A stretch of 64,000 bases of DNA from Astragalus membranaceus (GCA_039519185.1 CM076854.1:74953948-75017947), one strand, 5' to 3'. Numbered from the stretch's first letter, positions 24,199 to 36,599 are shown. Notes: generated by a model from the letters alone, not told the origin. Numbers and translations: made by a program.

Positions 24199-25362
24199 AT
24201 GACTGCAATCCCTCAGCAACAGCAGACGCCGGAGGACGACGTCACCGATGTAGGCGATACTGCATCCAGTGCACAAGGGGCTCCTCCCGACCACACTAGT
24301 GTCATGCTGCCGAACGAGATCCTACAGGAACTGCGCGATCTGCTGAGAACAAGAGACAAACATCGCCGATCAGGTCGCTTCTGGGAGAGCGTATACCGCG
24401 CCGGAGCAACGTCGCCGCGACGACGAATCGTCTAGACCTAGAGGCAACCCATCCAGAAGACATCGATCTCCCCCGAGGAGGTCACTTTTACACCGATCGC
24501 CCCCAAGAAGGCGAGGAGTGGCCCGGCCACGACTACGGACCCCACCCTCCTCGACCGACCCCACAAACTGGCCCGAGGAAGAGTCTTACCAAGAATCCTC
24601 ATACGACTTATCTGGTTCGTTAACTCGGTCCAGAAGCCGATCACTGGACAGATTCCCTCGCGCATATTATGATGCGCCCCCTCCTTCACGACCTCGTCGA
24701 TATGATTCCCCTCCTCAACGACGTGGTCGTCGGGGTCACCACCCCGGGGACCGACCATCTCGTAGGAGGACGGGCGATAACGGCCTGGGACCTTTCAACC
24801 GTGAAATAGATGAGTACCCCATCCCGCGAGCGCTGGAGAAGTCTCCCTCTGATCTCACGATGTATAACGGGATAAAGGACCCTGACTCCCACCTGCGGTA
24901 TTTTGATTTGGTGATGAAGTATAGACGGGCAGACGGACCAGTCAAATGCAAGATCTTCCCGTTGACCCTAGAAGGACCCGCTCTGGAGTGGTTCACCTAG
25001 TTAAGACCCAACAGCGTCTCGTCCTGGGAACAATTGGCTCGAGTTTTTAGTGCCCGCTTCACCGCATCAAGGGTGAAGCCTAAATCGCATGTTATCCTGA
25101 AGGCAATTAGACAAGGCCCGGATGAAACCCTCCGTGACTATGTTGAACGATTCAACAAGGAAGCCGCCACTGTGCGAGGACTGGAGGACGTCATGCGTTT
25201 GTGGTTTCTTCGGACGGTGTCCGCACTGGTAGCCTATTCAAGATAGAAGTTGGGGTGAACGAGCCACCGAATCTTGAAACTTTCCTTCGACGATCTCAGA
25301 GGTTTATGAATTACGAAGAGAGGGCGATGGCCACACAAAGCAGTCGCAAGGGGAGCTACTGA
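24199..25362 (+). pseudogene. gag: Broken gag of Tat-type element
   Basis: The likely start is ATG 24199 (MTAIPQQQQTPEDD). The frame stops at 24435, and the gag core is in another frame at 24518-25246, interrupted by TAG at 24998. The core shows the retrotransposon gag family pattern: PIPRALEKS, MYNGIKDPDSHLRYFD, CKIFPLTLEGPALEWF, then FTASRVKPKS and ETLRDYVERFNKE. A further shift near 25235 carries the C-terminal end to a stop at about 25362. The N-terminal third is Arg/Pro/Ser-rich. No zinc knuckle is seen. Capsid role inferred from the family. Confidence 0.8.
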
Positions 25363-26531
25363 GAGACCCCAATAGGAACAAATGTCGTAAAAATGAATTG
25401 TAATACCCGGGCGGGACACTCTTTTTCCCACTAGGTTTTTTATCGAGGCCCGCCCGTCCGTCAGTAATAAGATGAGGCGTCTTTCAAGACTTTGTGTTCA
25501 AGTTTATTCCCCTGTTCTCAAATTCAATTGAACCAACCTACGTGGTGAGTTAAAACTGAACCGTGCTCTGGTAAACTACCCGTGACGACCATACAAACTT
25601 ACGAAGAAAACTTGGTAAAACTAACGAACGATCGCAAAGAGGGGCCACAAACTGAAAAGAAACTTGCCCGGAAAAGGCCGGACTCAACGGTACATATTAC
25701 TATAAAAGGGAGACCTCATCGTCCTCTCGCCCAGTCAGTTACGTTGTCATCATCTGCTCGCCTGAAAGAAGAAAGGCCACGAATAGGCCGGGCTATGAAT
25801 GAGCCCTCGATAAACCTAGTAGGCGAGTTAAGTCTGAGCCGAGACTCAGTAAACTGCCTCCAAGGCCGAACACGCTTGAACGACACAAGCTGCACGTCAA
25901 AGCGACCACGATAGAAGCGCACCCTCCTTTGAGCGAGTTCGATCTGGACCGAGATCCGGTAAACTTCTCCAAGGAGCGGGCTACGAATAAGCCCCGCACG
26001 AGCCTGTGAGGCGAGTTAGGCCAGAGACGAGCCTCAGTAAACTGCCTACTAGGTCGGTTGCTGGGTCGACCCAAATAGCCCGTCGAAGCGACCATAAGAG
26101 TGAGTAGCACCCCTTCGAGCGAGTTCGATCTGGACCGAGATCAGGTGAACTGTTCGTAGCGGACAAAACGAAAACAATAAGGCCGCAAAACGGCCTCGCA
26201 AATAATGCAGGCTTGCAAAGCGACATCAGAAAACACAATCAAACTTTCAAGATAGGGACCCGGAGAAGGCTGGGCTCCGCCGGAACATGGTCGCATGACT
26301 AAAAAATCACCCGCGCGCAGAACATGGGACCGCCCTCTAAATAGGGCGGGTGTGTGACTAACGCGGTCGAGCCGCGAAATATCTTAGACCGGGGGGCATC
26401 AAGCCTAAAAAAGCGCATACGTCCCGCGCAAGCGGGTGTGGGCAGATTGCTCCAAACGCGGCCGTGCTACCGGGGGCAAGCTCTCTCAAGCCGGAACCCG
26501 CCCCATGGAAGACTTCGGCTTGGGGGGCAAC
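25363..26531 (+). other. Non-coding 3' region with ~188-bp tandem repeats
   Basis: No pol. Motifs recur at a spacing of about 188 bases: GAGTTCGATCTGGACCGAGA at ~25932 and ~26120, and CTCAGTAAACTGCCT at ~25845 and ~26033. Such repeats in the 3' untranslated region are common in Tat-lineage elements. A GGGGGG run at 26522-26527 may be the polypurine tract. Confidence 0.6.
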
Positions 26532-26901
26532 TGTTCTAGACTGGGCCGAAGGCCCAATCCACCTATGGATCGACCAAGGGCGGCCCAGAACGCAAGATAG
26601 ATGATCAAAGACCAATCTCGCTTGATCAACGGTCGAGATCGACCCATACAAGATCTAACGGCCAACGATAGTCTTCTGACACTATATATAGAGGTCCAAC
26701 TTCACCTGACAGGTACACACGATTCATATTGTTACTCTGCCGAAATATCACCCCACTAACTTGGGCGTTGGAGTATCATTGCAGGTACACCCCGCGGGAG
26801 TTCTCAACGCCTCTCGCTCCCAAGTCAAAAGAATCAACTTCAGCAAAGCGACTTACTTATCTAATCAAAGGAACCAATCGCCTATTGCAAGGTTCAGTTC
26901 A
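26532..26901 (+). repeat. 3' LTR of gag-only element
   Basis: 370 bp starting TGTTCTAGAC and ending GTTCA. It has a TATA box, CTATATATA, at 26692-26700, which the deleted 5' LTR lacks. The short LTR contrasts with the 2-3.5 kb LTRs elsewhere in the window. Confidence 0.75.
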
Positions 26902-26908
26902 TGATACA

Positions 26909-27570
26909 TTTATCTTGGGAGCTAGATCCCTAGAAATTGGTGCTTGTACTTCTTTTTTGTATAGTTTATACAAATAATAGTGGGTACTCTTCGTAACCCT
27001 TACAAGAGGGTGGACGTAGCTGTGCACTTACTTTGATGTGGATCTTAGAAGACTCTAATATAAAAAAACTTATGTATCAAAAAATTTCTATGTTCGATAA
27101 CATATATATTGTTTATTCTATCGAAAAGTTCAATATGTTACTTTTAATAAATGTCTTTAACTTGTTTATTTTATCATTTTGTTTTTGTAAAGAAAGAGTT
27201 TAGTACATTTAATTCTTTTTTTTTTGAGATTAGTACATTTAATTCTGGGAGAGTTCTCATGTAATACATAGGTATCTTAAACAATAAAAAGTTTAGTATT
27301 TAAAAGACAAAGTCCCAAAAAACATAATTCCTTATTTAAATATTAAATTAAAAAATCATTTTTTAACAGTAAATAATAAAAGTTCATATCATAAAAACAT
27401 TATTTATGGTAAGCACTTTTAAAATAAATACAATAAATAGCATTTTTATATTATGCATTTTCATACATGTTTATTTTATGGTATTTCTTCTTAAAAAAGA
27501 ATATCATAGATATGCTATTTTTGGTACACATTTTTAATAGGTTTAATCTAAATAGAGTGGCTTCTATGGT
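26909..27570. other. AT-rich sequence, nothing identified
   Basis: Very AT-rich with no ORF or repeat border. Everything from 27071 on is repeated at 62042 onward beyond the assembly gap. Confidence 0.35.
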
Positions 27571-28110
27571 GTGGGATCAACAAAGTCCCTCTTCGTTGTA
27601 CGTGTCATATGTGCAAATGGATATAGCGTAAAATGTTCTGAATGTTTTGGATTTCATGCTTTTTTTATAAGCAAGAAATTCATTGATGAGAGTACAAGGG
27701 GTACTCCATTCGAAGGTGTTACAAAGTCTGACACATGGGGCCCCGTTAAAACCTACTAGGACCAAAACCCAATAGAAAAAAGATCCCGGCAAGAAAAAGA
27801 GTACCCCGACACCTCCGAAGTAAACAAGGCTTCAAATTACATCATTTGTTCCCATTCCCCTACTCCCTACACCAAAGTCCAAACCTTCAATTCTACAGTC
27901 ATCATATAGGTACATAGCTGCTATGAGTACAAATTCCAACTAGAAAATACAATTGCCCACCCTATCCCATAATATACCAAGTCTGCGCTTCATCCCACCA
28001 TTATCATATTGTCTTTGATCATCATCTGTTCACTTCATTAATGCTGCATCATGCTTGGAATTCTAATGCATCAAAGACAGAATTTTTAATGAATTGCAGC
28101 CATCTTCATA
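27571..28110 (-). other. Possible 3' end of a LINE-type retroelement
   Basis: On the minus strand the stretch near 27740-27800 reads CTATTGGGTTTTGGTCC then AGTAGGTTTTAACGGGGCC, phrases common in 3' parts of plant retroelements. It would be the downstream part of the LINE whose ORF1 lies at 49484-55369, once the later insertions are set aside. No ORF2 (reverse transcriptase) is present in the few hundred bases available, so that LINE is internally deleted, or this is a different element. Confidence 0.3.
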
Positions 28111-29084
28111 TCCAGTGTAATACCCTGGTATGTCAACCATAGAAGAAATACTAAAATATACAAACTAGCATACATCAGAGTTATTTCCTGTATTTGGACA
28201 TTGAACTCACTACAACGGTTAATGAAAACTCATCAAGTATTCTCTCATTTACATAACATTAACTACATAAAAGTACATTATTAACTTAGTTCCATAATTA
28301 ATCCTTTCCTCATCCTAGAGTTCAATATCCAATAACAGAAATAAGGGAACAAGTTATTATATTGAAATACATAGAAACGAGGGAACAACATAAACATGAA
28401 AATAACCAAGTCTTCAACAGCTCCGCTTAATGCACCTTCTAACCGGCTTCTTTGCTTTCGTTTTTCCTGTTTCTCTTTAAAAACCATACCATATAAAGGG
28501 TGAGATTACAAATCTCAGTGAGTCCTATCGTGACCCCTTACTACACTTACGGAACAATTATGAATCTTTTCTTCTCGTAGTTCAAAATATAAACTCTGTG
28601 TCTTTCTAACTTAGCACGACACCGACCCCAGCTTTGGTAATCCCGGTGAACCGTACTACTTAACTTTAACATAACACCGACCCCAACTTTGGTAATCCCG
28701 GTGAACCCCTTTCCCTAATGGTAAAAACCCGCCTAGTATGCTTGCCTCTTTGGGTCGTCACCCATATAAGTCTATACTGACCTATTTGTCTTTTCATTTA
28801 AACCTCAACAGTCTTTTTCATTTAAACCTCATTCAGTCATTGATGAACTATCTTGTACGTCCATCACATTCTCATATATTAGCGTCATTCTCACTCGTGA
28901 TTACTAACAATAATAGCAATTCACTTACTTAGAAAGGTTCACTTCCGATGACTCGAACATAATCATTTATATCGATTTACGGTAATTTTACAAATACATA
29001 AGGTTGGGGAAAGGGATTGGAATACATTTGGAACCCAACGGAATAGCCCAAGTCACTTTTAAAATTTTTGGACAGAGGTGGACG

Positions 29085-29265
29085 CACGGTCTGTGCCCAT
29101 ACACGCATGGTCCGTGCTCCCTGCTAAGTGATTCAGCATTAGTCACTCTACAGGGCGCACGACCCGTGCCTAGAGACGCACGATCCATGTGCTACAATTT
29201 TCATTTTCACGTAGGCAACATGTTTGGGCGCACGGTCCGTGTCTTGTGGCGCACAATCCGTGTGC
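29085..29265. repeat. Array of CG-rich palindromes in family A LTR
   Basis: About six copies of variants of the palindrome CGCACGGTCCGTGC, for example CACGGTCCGTG at 29231-29241, separated by 10-50 bases. The 5' LTR has the matching array at 45410-45600. The LTR at 216-3042 has a comparable array with a different palindrome core (TCGCGA). They look like protein-binding dyads, but no factor can be named. Confidence 0.6.
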
Positions 29266-29428
29266 CCTCTGACAGAATTTTGTTTTCATCTTTTTCTTCG
29301 TTTTGTTACTCCGTTCGTTTCCGACTCGTACCCCGATCAATTTCCATCACAAAACGGATAATAACAGCACACAAACCAGTCCAATCAACATATTTAATTC
29401 ACAACACAAACAATTAACATCAATCAAT

Positions 29429-29437
<9 letters not shown>

Positions 29438-29491
<54 letters not shown>
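29438..29491. repeat. (TA)n microsatellite
   Basis: About 27 units. The homologous place in the other LTR (45763-45776) has about 7, so the tract changed length after insertion. Confidence 0.95.
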
Positions 29492-29494
<3 letters not shown>

Positions 29495-30368
29495 AACACA
29501 CAAAATGCATAATTTTGTGAACACGTTGTCTCGACTCGAAGCTTCAAAACGAATGCAATTAATAACTCAAACTCAGAATCATGTCATAACACATTTTCAA
29601 AACATAACCCTAAGCAGTATATAACTCACCCGGAGCGACGAACAATTCGAACAACGGAAGACGCGATCAAGCTCTACCCAAACGTATCAATTTCTAACCC
29701 AAACCATTCCAACCAGTGCCTAATGTGTAGATAATTTTTTCTATTTTCCTACGGTTCAAGTCCAAAACTGATACGATGAGTATTCAAGGAGTTACGTCTA
29801 AAATACGGAGACTGGTTCCAAAACGTTACTTCAACAAAAGTGAAATGTGTACTTAAATTTTCTCCCTCAATACTCATCCAAATCAGGTTATTCTTGTACC
29901 TATTTCGAAGGATTTTGTGTCTAGTTTCTAAATAACCAAAAAGTAACTTCAAATGATGTCTGTGTAAAGAGTTATGAAGGAAATACCAGAGACACTCAAA
30001 ACGGTTTTCTGCAGAGTTTGTTATCTTCAACTCTCATCACCAACAAAGGCTTCTAGCACTCCCAAATTTTCCCAAATTCGACCCCAGCTCCAAATCTCCG
30101 TGTTGATGACTCTAAACCCCAATGTAACTACTAGCTATTTGGTTCTAAATAAGCTTCCAATTTGACATGCAATGCCTCAAAAACCCCAAAACTCCATTTT
30201 TATTAGTTTTGAGCTTTGAGTTTCTTACAATGGTGAAATGAAGAAGATGATTAAGTGGATGATGATATGAGTATCATTGTGTAGAGGAAGAGAAGCTGAT
30301 TTCAAAGGTGTAAGGTGATGGAACATGCATTGTTATTTCACTTCTTCTCTTCTTCTTCTTCTTTCACT

Positions 30369-30371
<3 letters not shown>

Positions 30372-30452
<81 letters not shown>
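30372..30452. repeat. (CT)n microsatellite
   Basis: About 40 CT units, read as GA on the coding strand of the element. The other LTR has about 9-10 units near 46699-46717. It lies near the start of the LTR, where GA repeats can act in promoters. The Leu/Ser repeat ORFs across it are artefacts. Confidence 0.95.
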
Positions 30453-30456
<4 letters not shown>

Positions 30457-30813
30457 CCTCCTCTCGGTTTCTCCCTCTCTCTTTCTATTCCCTTTTGTTT
30501 TTCAAAAAAAATTTGATTTGTGTTTTCAAGTGTTGTGGTGTGAGTGTGTTGTGTGTGAGTTAGTGTGACTTTAGTGATTGGATTGTGAGCTAAAGGAAAA
30601 ATACAATGGTAAAGACCAATCTACCCTTACACTCATTAAAACCCAAATTCCAATCAAACAATCAATCAAAAATTCATATACTTCACATACTTTGGCAATT
30701 AAATATTGCTATAATATACTCAAACATACTCAATGACTTAAATTAGTAATCAAACTAGCAAACAACGCTAGTTAATTTCGTTAGTCGAAATTAACCGAAT
30801 TGGGGATGTTACA

Positions 30814-33800
30814 ATACACCCCAACTTGAAAAAATTTGTCCTCAAAATTTGTTCTAGTTTTAGTCAATTACTAATCCCAGACAGACGTAACCACAACAAA
30901 GCGAGGAACTCACTATGATTATACTTAAGCTTTAAACTGAATTTGGAAATATTCATTAGGGTTAAAAGTTTTGCAAAATAGCAATAATCGATATGAAGGA
31001 AAGATCCTCTTGTACTTTATTCAATCTAAAACCTGTGATTTGTAGTAAAATAACTCTTTCAGTTTAGAGATTTAAAGAAAACTCAATTTAAGAGTTGAAC
31101 CGAAAAGAAAATCTTGAGGCATGCGTCAATACATCTAATCATTTCCAAAATTTGGTAGACAACATAAAAGAGACTCTATTTAGGATGGTAGAAATTCTTT
31201 TGCTAGTTCTCCATCCAACGACATTTCAAAAACATTACCCTTATGCACATCGACTCACACCAACTTAAAACAATCTTACTCACGCCCATCCTTTCTATAA
31301 AGCGGTGAAAAGAGAACTAGGAAATACAAGTTTGGTTAAAATCAATTATTTGCGTAATCAAATCTCATTCGTTTTCACCAATTATGCTTTAACTTAGCAG
31401 CATTAGGGTTAGAGTAATTTAGGTTAAATCAGAGAAAAGTAATGGGAAGGAACTCGCGTTGAACGGAAAGCGGAAAAAGAGTTCCTCCGATCTCCAAAAT
31501 TTTTATTTTTATCAAGTTTCGCTACTCCGTTCGCTACGATTACTTTCCCATCGATCCTTGACTCAACCACAGTTCATAACCACATTAGAACATACTTCAA
31601 CAATCAATTTAGGCAACCAAAAAATCCCCAAAGCATCAAATAGAGTTTACATTTTACTCATTCATGTGATACTTATTTCAAACACAAATTTAGCCGACAA
31701 AGTTCATTATTCAACAAGTTCAAACCAATCAAGGACACATGCTTTTTCTTCAATCTCGAAGCATCATTCACTCAATTAATAAAGTCATTAAATGACACTA
31801 AAAAGGTTAAATAACTCATTATCGAGGGCTCTTGCACTCTTCACATTCAATGCCCAATCATACAGACGTACTTACCTCTATTCACACCTTTTATTACACA
31901 TTGCACAATCACTAATTCAAGCAAAACAATGCAAGTGGAAGATTCATTATCAACCTATCCGTATCACTGAATTTCTAAGATAATCGATCCCCTAACTTGT
32001 GCTAAGATTCGAACGATACCACATTTAGCACATGCATAACCTATTGGCACCTAACCAATGAGATACTTGAAACTGAAATCTCGCCTTGACTAGTAAAATA
32101 GACTAAAATCGCGACAACTTACTATTAATCTTAACGATTCTGAGGTTAACAACGGGAATTCTACCACCGTAGCGGAGACTTGCTTGAACATAAGGGTTAA
32201 AGAACTATTTCCCTACACTGCCTACTACTTACTTCTCATTACTAGTCACTACGCTAGCATACTCGTTCCGCATTCCACCCCTCACGGTAGTGAACGGTGG
32301 AACATCACCTTTCGGTTTTCTTAGAGACACCACTAGTGTTTTGGGTTAAATTCGCCACAATACTGTTCATGAGTGACTCACAATCGGGTAAGGTTTTTAT
32401 AAAAATCTTGCTTGAAAACGTTTAGATATAAAACAATTTCTCACATGCCAACATGAGTCGGTCTCATCACTAACTCGAAATACTAGCAAGGTGTGTCTTC
32501 AAACCTCATGAATTGGCCTTTGAAATACAACCCTAACACCTGATAACCTTACACGGGGCACGAGGTTTTGGAAAACTTATAAGTCAAACAACTTTTCCAA
32601 AACCAACTATCCTCCAGGACAAACCACGCTGAAACTCTATAACGTATATCTTCTTGAGTCTCGACGACTCAGGTACTAAGGGATTAAGAACTCCAGACAT
32701 TAGGAATCTTACTAGTGAGGCATAAGAGTTTCCTTAGAAGGTAAGATTCATTGGAGTTCTATGAACTTCTTGACTTGTCCATTAACCTAGGCGTGACGGT
32801 TACTCTTGGATTCGGAACGGGTTCTTGTTCTAGAACAACACAACATCAAACACTTAGGTAGATCAATCTTCCTCCCATTTTGATATACAAGCGGATTGCC
32901 TACTAGCTTTGGACTTTTGAAGATTCTAATGATTGTTAAAAGGCTGTTACTACTAGGAATCATTTCTGAGAGATAGGTATTTTTAGAGTTGCAAGGATAT
33001 TATCCTATTCCGATGTATATGGGCTTGAGCTTAATGATTGGGAATTCTCTTCCCGCTACATGTGCCACGGGAGGGTTTATATACTATGAACAGTTTAGGG
33101 TTCAACTGCTTAGAATAGGGAAGGAGCATCTTTCATAATACGAGCTAGAAACACGGTCCAAAACCTACTCATATGTGTATACATTTCCGTTAGCTTTCCA
33201 ACGCATCTCGGAACATAAAAATCGGAGTTCCGGATCAGGAGTTATGAATAAAACAAGTCGAAAAACTAGCGAAAATTTCTCACAGACCGAGATTGGCATT
33301 CTCTTAATCAGAGGGTTGTGATAGGGTTACTTCTGTTAAACTAACATACTAGTCTCATTTTGAAAGGGACTTGGTTCATGGATCTTGATTGGGAACTAAT
33401 CCGATCAACATTGGGTAGTTCTGCTTGCCAATGATGAGGATGGACTATCATTTACTAAACTGGCTTCATAACATTTCGGAAGGTGGCTCTGCGGAAAAAG
33501 AATCTTGATCTTGAATTGGGGTTACCCGAAAGGATTCTCTAACTGTGACATAAGTCGGGGTTAGCTTGGACCTCTAGGTTGGGTTTACTGCTAAACAGTA
33601 TCTCATTAGCTGATAGGCTGGTTAGCAACGGTCAAGGTTTCAAGGTGTCAGCTAATCCTAACAGATCTCAGGACACTAACACTATTACTGCCTGAAGACT
33701 TTGCTTAGCTTGTACTCCCTGAACGACCCGCAATGACTTACGCTGCAACTTAACGGTTGCACCGGTTTCAATGACTGAAGAGTCACCCACAGTTTCCTTG

Positions 33801-34096
33801 AACCAACACGGATGCCCATCTTTTGCTCTGGAATGCCGTCTGTAGCCCTCTGCTTCTATTGCGTGCTCTGATGAAACGAGAAGGCTAGAAATCCTATGGT
33901 TTAGGGTTTTGGACATTTTCGGGGCTGAGGCAACCAATCGTCATCATTCTCACTACGTTGCATGAAATATCGAGTGGATCCAGGCTCAATGTCTCACACA
34001 AAATACTGAAAGGTTCTGACATTTAATTGTCTAAGTCCCTAGCTGACTCGATCTATACTCTTGACCATAAGGTCACTAAGTTCGACAAGGTCGAAC
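30814..34096 (-). other. Non-coding internal region of family A
   Basis: 3.3 kb without any recognisable gag, protease, RT or integrase on either strand; the longest ORFs are about 100 codons and look random. The part nearest the 3' LTR (30814-30843) is the purine-rich priming region on the minus strand. No tandem repeats are evident. The element would depend wholly on enzymes from elsewhere. Confidence 0.7.
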
Positions 34097-34109
34097 GACT
34101 CTGATACCA
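34097..34109 (-). other. Primer binding site, initiator-Met type
   Basis: On the minus strand TGGTATCAGAGTC, three bases from the LTR end. Complements of plant initiator tRNA-Met begin TGGTATCAGAGC. It fixes the minus orientation of family A. Confidence 0.85.
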
Positions 34110-34112
34110 AAA

Positions 34113-34403
34113 TGTAATACCCTAGTATTTCAACCAGAGAAGAAATACTAAAATATACAAACTAGCATACATCAGAGTTATTTCCTGTATATGGACATTG
34201 AACTCACTCCAACACTTAATGAAAACTCATCAAGTATTCTCTCATTTACATAACATTAAGTACATAAAAGTACATTATTAACTTAGTTCCATAATTAATC
34301 CTTTCCTCATCATAGAGTTCAATATCCAATAACAGAAATACGGGAAGCGATAAATAACTTTTAAACTATTACAAGTTATTATATCGAAATACATAGAAAC
34401 GAG
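34113..34403 (-). repeat. Family A 5' LTR, inner part
   Basis: 291 bp matching the start of the LTR at 28116, with one ~25-bp insertion near 34348. The ACGAG at its end is duplicated at 44719-44723, where the LTR resumes. Confidence 0.9.
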
Positions 34404-34800
34404 TGTCATACCCTAATTTTGTCCGGCTAATTAAAAAAACATCCAAAAAAAAAAGAGTTTTCCGCGTATATTTGATTCCTAATCCCTCGAATAGGTCATT
34501 TTGCGCTAATTTACTAATTTTGCGTTGTTATTACTTTTTTTAGTGGTTGAACAAAAATTAAAAAAAATATGCTAACACAAAAAATTACATAGTAGATTTA
34601 ATTTATTTTTCTTGTTACAATATCTTTAATTAAAAAACGAAAATAAAAAATAAAATAGATAAGAAATAATACAAATAAAAAAGGGGAGATGCAATAAAAG
34701 ATTATTATTACAAAAAAGGAGAATGTCCATGTACATGACTTGGCCCAAGAATGCCAAAGTTACAAAAATACAAAAATAAACCAAGTACCCAAAATTGCAG

Positions 34801-35337
34801 CTACTTTGCAAAGGTGATTTCTCTCTCTTCGGACATTATTTCGACGATCCGACCGGTGAAAGTGAAGATGGATGTCTCATGAACTTGGTATCAAAAAACA
34901 ACAATGATCCAACGGTTAACGAATCCAGAATCGCACTTGTACGGTGGCTGGTTTGAGAAAAACGGGAGTTGTTTTTTCTACTTTTGCGAAGGCAATTTCT
35001 CTCTCCTCAGACCTCGTTTCGACGATCCGAACGGTAGAACTGAAGATGGATATCTCATGAACCTGGTGTCAGAAAACAACAATGATCCAACGGTTAACGA
35101 ATCCGGAATCGCACTGTCAATATGGCTGGTTTGAGAAAAAACGGGATTAGTTTTTAGCTACTTTCCAAATGCAATTTCTCTCTTCTCAGACCTCGTTTCG
35201 ACGATCCGAACGGTAGAAGTGAAGATGGATGTCTCATGAACCTGCTGTCCAAAAAGAAAGATGATCCAACGGTTAAAAAATCCGAAATCACACTTTTACG
35301 GAGGCTGGTTTGAGAAAAACGAAAATTGCTTTTTCTA
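34801..35337 (+). repeat. Three ~178-bp tandem repeats in U3 of element E
   Basis: Units start at 34801, 34978 and 35158. Each has CTACTTT, TTTCGACGATCCGA, GATGGAT, TCTCATGAAC, GATCCAACGGTTAA and GGCTGGTTTGAGAAAAACG in the same order. The same three occur at 42921-43459 in the 3' LTR. Position before the TATA box suggests repeated enhancer units. Confidence 0.9.
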
Positions 35338-35390
35338 TGTTGTTTTAGTCCCACATTACTTGGGAGAAACAAGAACTCCCTAGCCTTTGG

Positions 35391-35399
35391 CTATAAAAG
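35391..35399 (+). promoter_or_regulatory. Candidate TATA box of element E 5' LTR
   Basis: CTATAAAAG about 50 bp after the triple repeat; identical at 43513-43521 in the 3' LTR. Confidence 0.6.
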
Positions 35400-36599
35400 A
35401 GATGGAGATGCAAAGGCTATGGACATGGGTGATTGATGGGGTAAGTGATCTTTTGGGCTAGCATTTGCAGTCCATTAGATTAAAAGCCTGTCTTTAATTC
35501 TTTTGGACTAGCTTTTGGAGTCCGTTAGATTAAAAGCCCGTCTTTAGTTATTTTTGGGATGGCCGTTGAGGTCCTTTACTTGGTGGTTTTCGGGTGAAAA
35601 CGGACCAGATAGGAGTCGGGTTCGCGGTTGATATGGTCAGATTGCTCGGTCCGTTTCGGCGTTGGTCGCATTGATCAGCTGGAGGTTAGTATTGCATTTA
35701 TTTATTTAATTTATTTATTTATTTTTGTATATATTTATTTATTATGTATACTGTTTATTTATGAACATACTTCTTTCCCCTAAGTAAACCTTTTTCTCAC
35801 CAACCTTTTTTTCAAAATAACAGATTTTCTTTTCCCTAAACGAGAATCAATCCAATTGCGAAAACTCCTCAAAATCAAACTTTGTTAAGTAGTCTTGCGA
35901 AGCCTTTGCTTGCATGATTATTAACAATGAGGTACCAGTGGCGATCACTTGGAGCCTTTGCTCAATTGATCATCATGAACGCCTAATTTTCCTAAAGATT
36001 TTCACTAAATCAAAAACTTTGTTAGTAGTCTTGCGAAGCCTTTGCTTGCATGATTATTAACAGTGGAGTGCTAATGGTGGTCACTTGGAGCCTTTGCTCA
36101 ATTGATCATCATGAAAGCTCAATTCTCACAATTAAACAAGATAAAAAACAAAAAAAACGTTTTCCAAACAAAGAAGAACTACGTAGCTTTGAGTTCTCCA
36201 TCGCACCTGGAGATACGTAGGAGCGGGCCATGTCCCGTCAAGCACTTTTTTTCTAAAAAAACTATTTTTCCCCCTTTTTCATAATAAATAAAGATTTTCA
36301 TTAAGATTTTTTTAATAAGAAGTAGAGAGGCAAAATTAAGTATTTTCAAGTCAACACACTAAAAACCACACATTTAATTAAAGGTTCCCTCTCAGTAGAG
36401 AGGACGTGTGGGGTGCTAACACCTTCCCTGCGCGTAACCGACCCCCGAACCCTATTCTCTAGTTTCGCAAGACCAATCGCTTTCCAAAAAAGGTTTTCCT
36501 AATATTTTCCTTAATAAATATTGGTGGCGGCTTCATTGTCTTAGGAAAAGTTGTGAACGAGGAAGGCTTTCCCTCGGGGACTTTTTCGGGCGCAACAGC

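Larger units (their letters stand above)
23975..26901 (+). mobile_element. Gag-only Tat-type Ty3/gypsy deletion derivative
   Basis: Two related ends share CTGAAGGCCC or CCGAAGGCCC, followed by CAATCCACC and GATCGACCAAGGGCGG. Between them lie a primer-site-like TGGCGACCACAGTGGGA (24110-24126) and a broken gag, but no protease, RT or integrase. TGATACA occurs at 23970-23976 and 26902-26908, a likely target duplication (5 bp of it required). Composition is clearly more GC-rich than its neighbours. It is about 2.9 kb. It could only move with enzymes from a full-length relative. Confidence 0.85.
28116..30813 (-). repeat. Family A 3' LTR
   Basis: 2,698 bp; read on the minus strand it starts TGTAACATCCCC and ends GGGTATTACA. 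It contains the shared dyad block at 28490-28527, a palindrome array at 29085-29265, a (TA)n run at 29438-29491 and a (CT)n run at 30372-30452. Small indels separate it from the 5' LTR, for example a repeated ACACCGACCCCA unit near 28620-28690. Confidence 0.9.
34404..36597 (+). repeat. Element E 5' LTR
   Basis: It starts TGTCATACCC and ends GCGCAACA. Three tandem ~178-bp repeats occupy 34801-35337, upstream of the TATA box. From about 35825 it matches the Ogre LTR, including the CTACGTAGCTTTGAG and GATACGTAGGAGCGGG motifs. Confidence 0.93.

Noticed and set aside
29004..29512. 137-codon ORF and an Ile-Tyr repeat ORF
   Set aside because: They fall in the family A LTR across the palindrome array and (TA)n; the other LTR breaks the frame.
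30325..30568. ORFs of repeated Leu-Ser
   Set aside because: Translation of a (CT)n microsatellite.
34801..35337. Centromere-type satellite (three ~178-bp units)
   Set aside because: Unit length is satellite-like, but the array is only three units and lies within both LTRs of one element.
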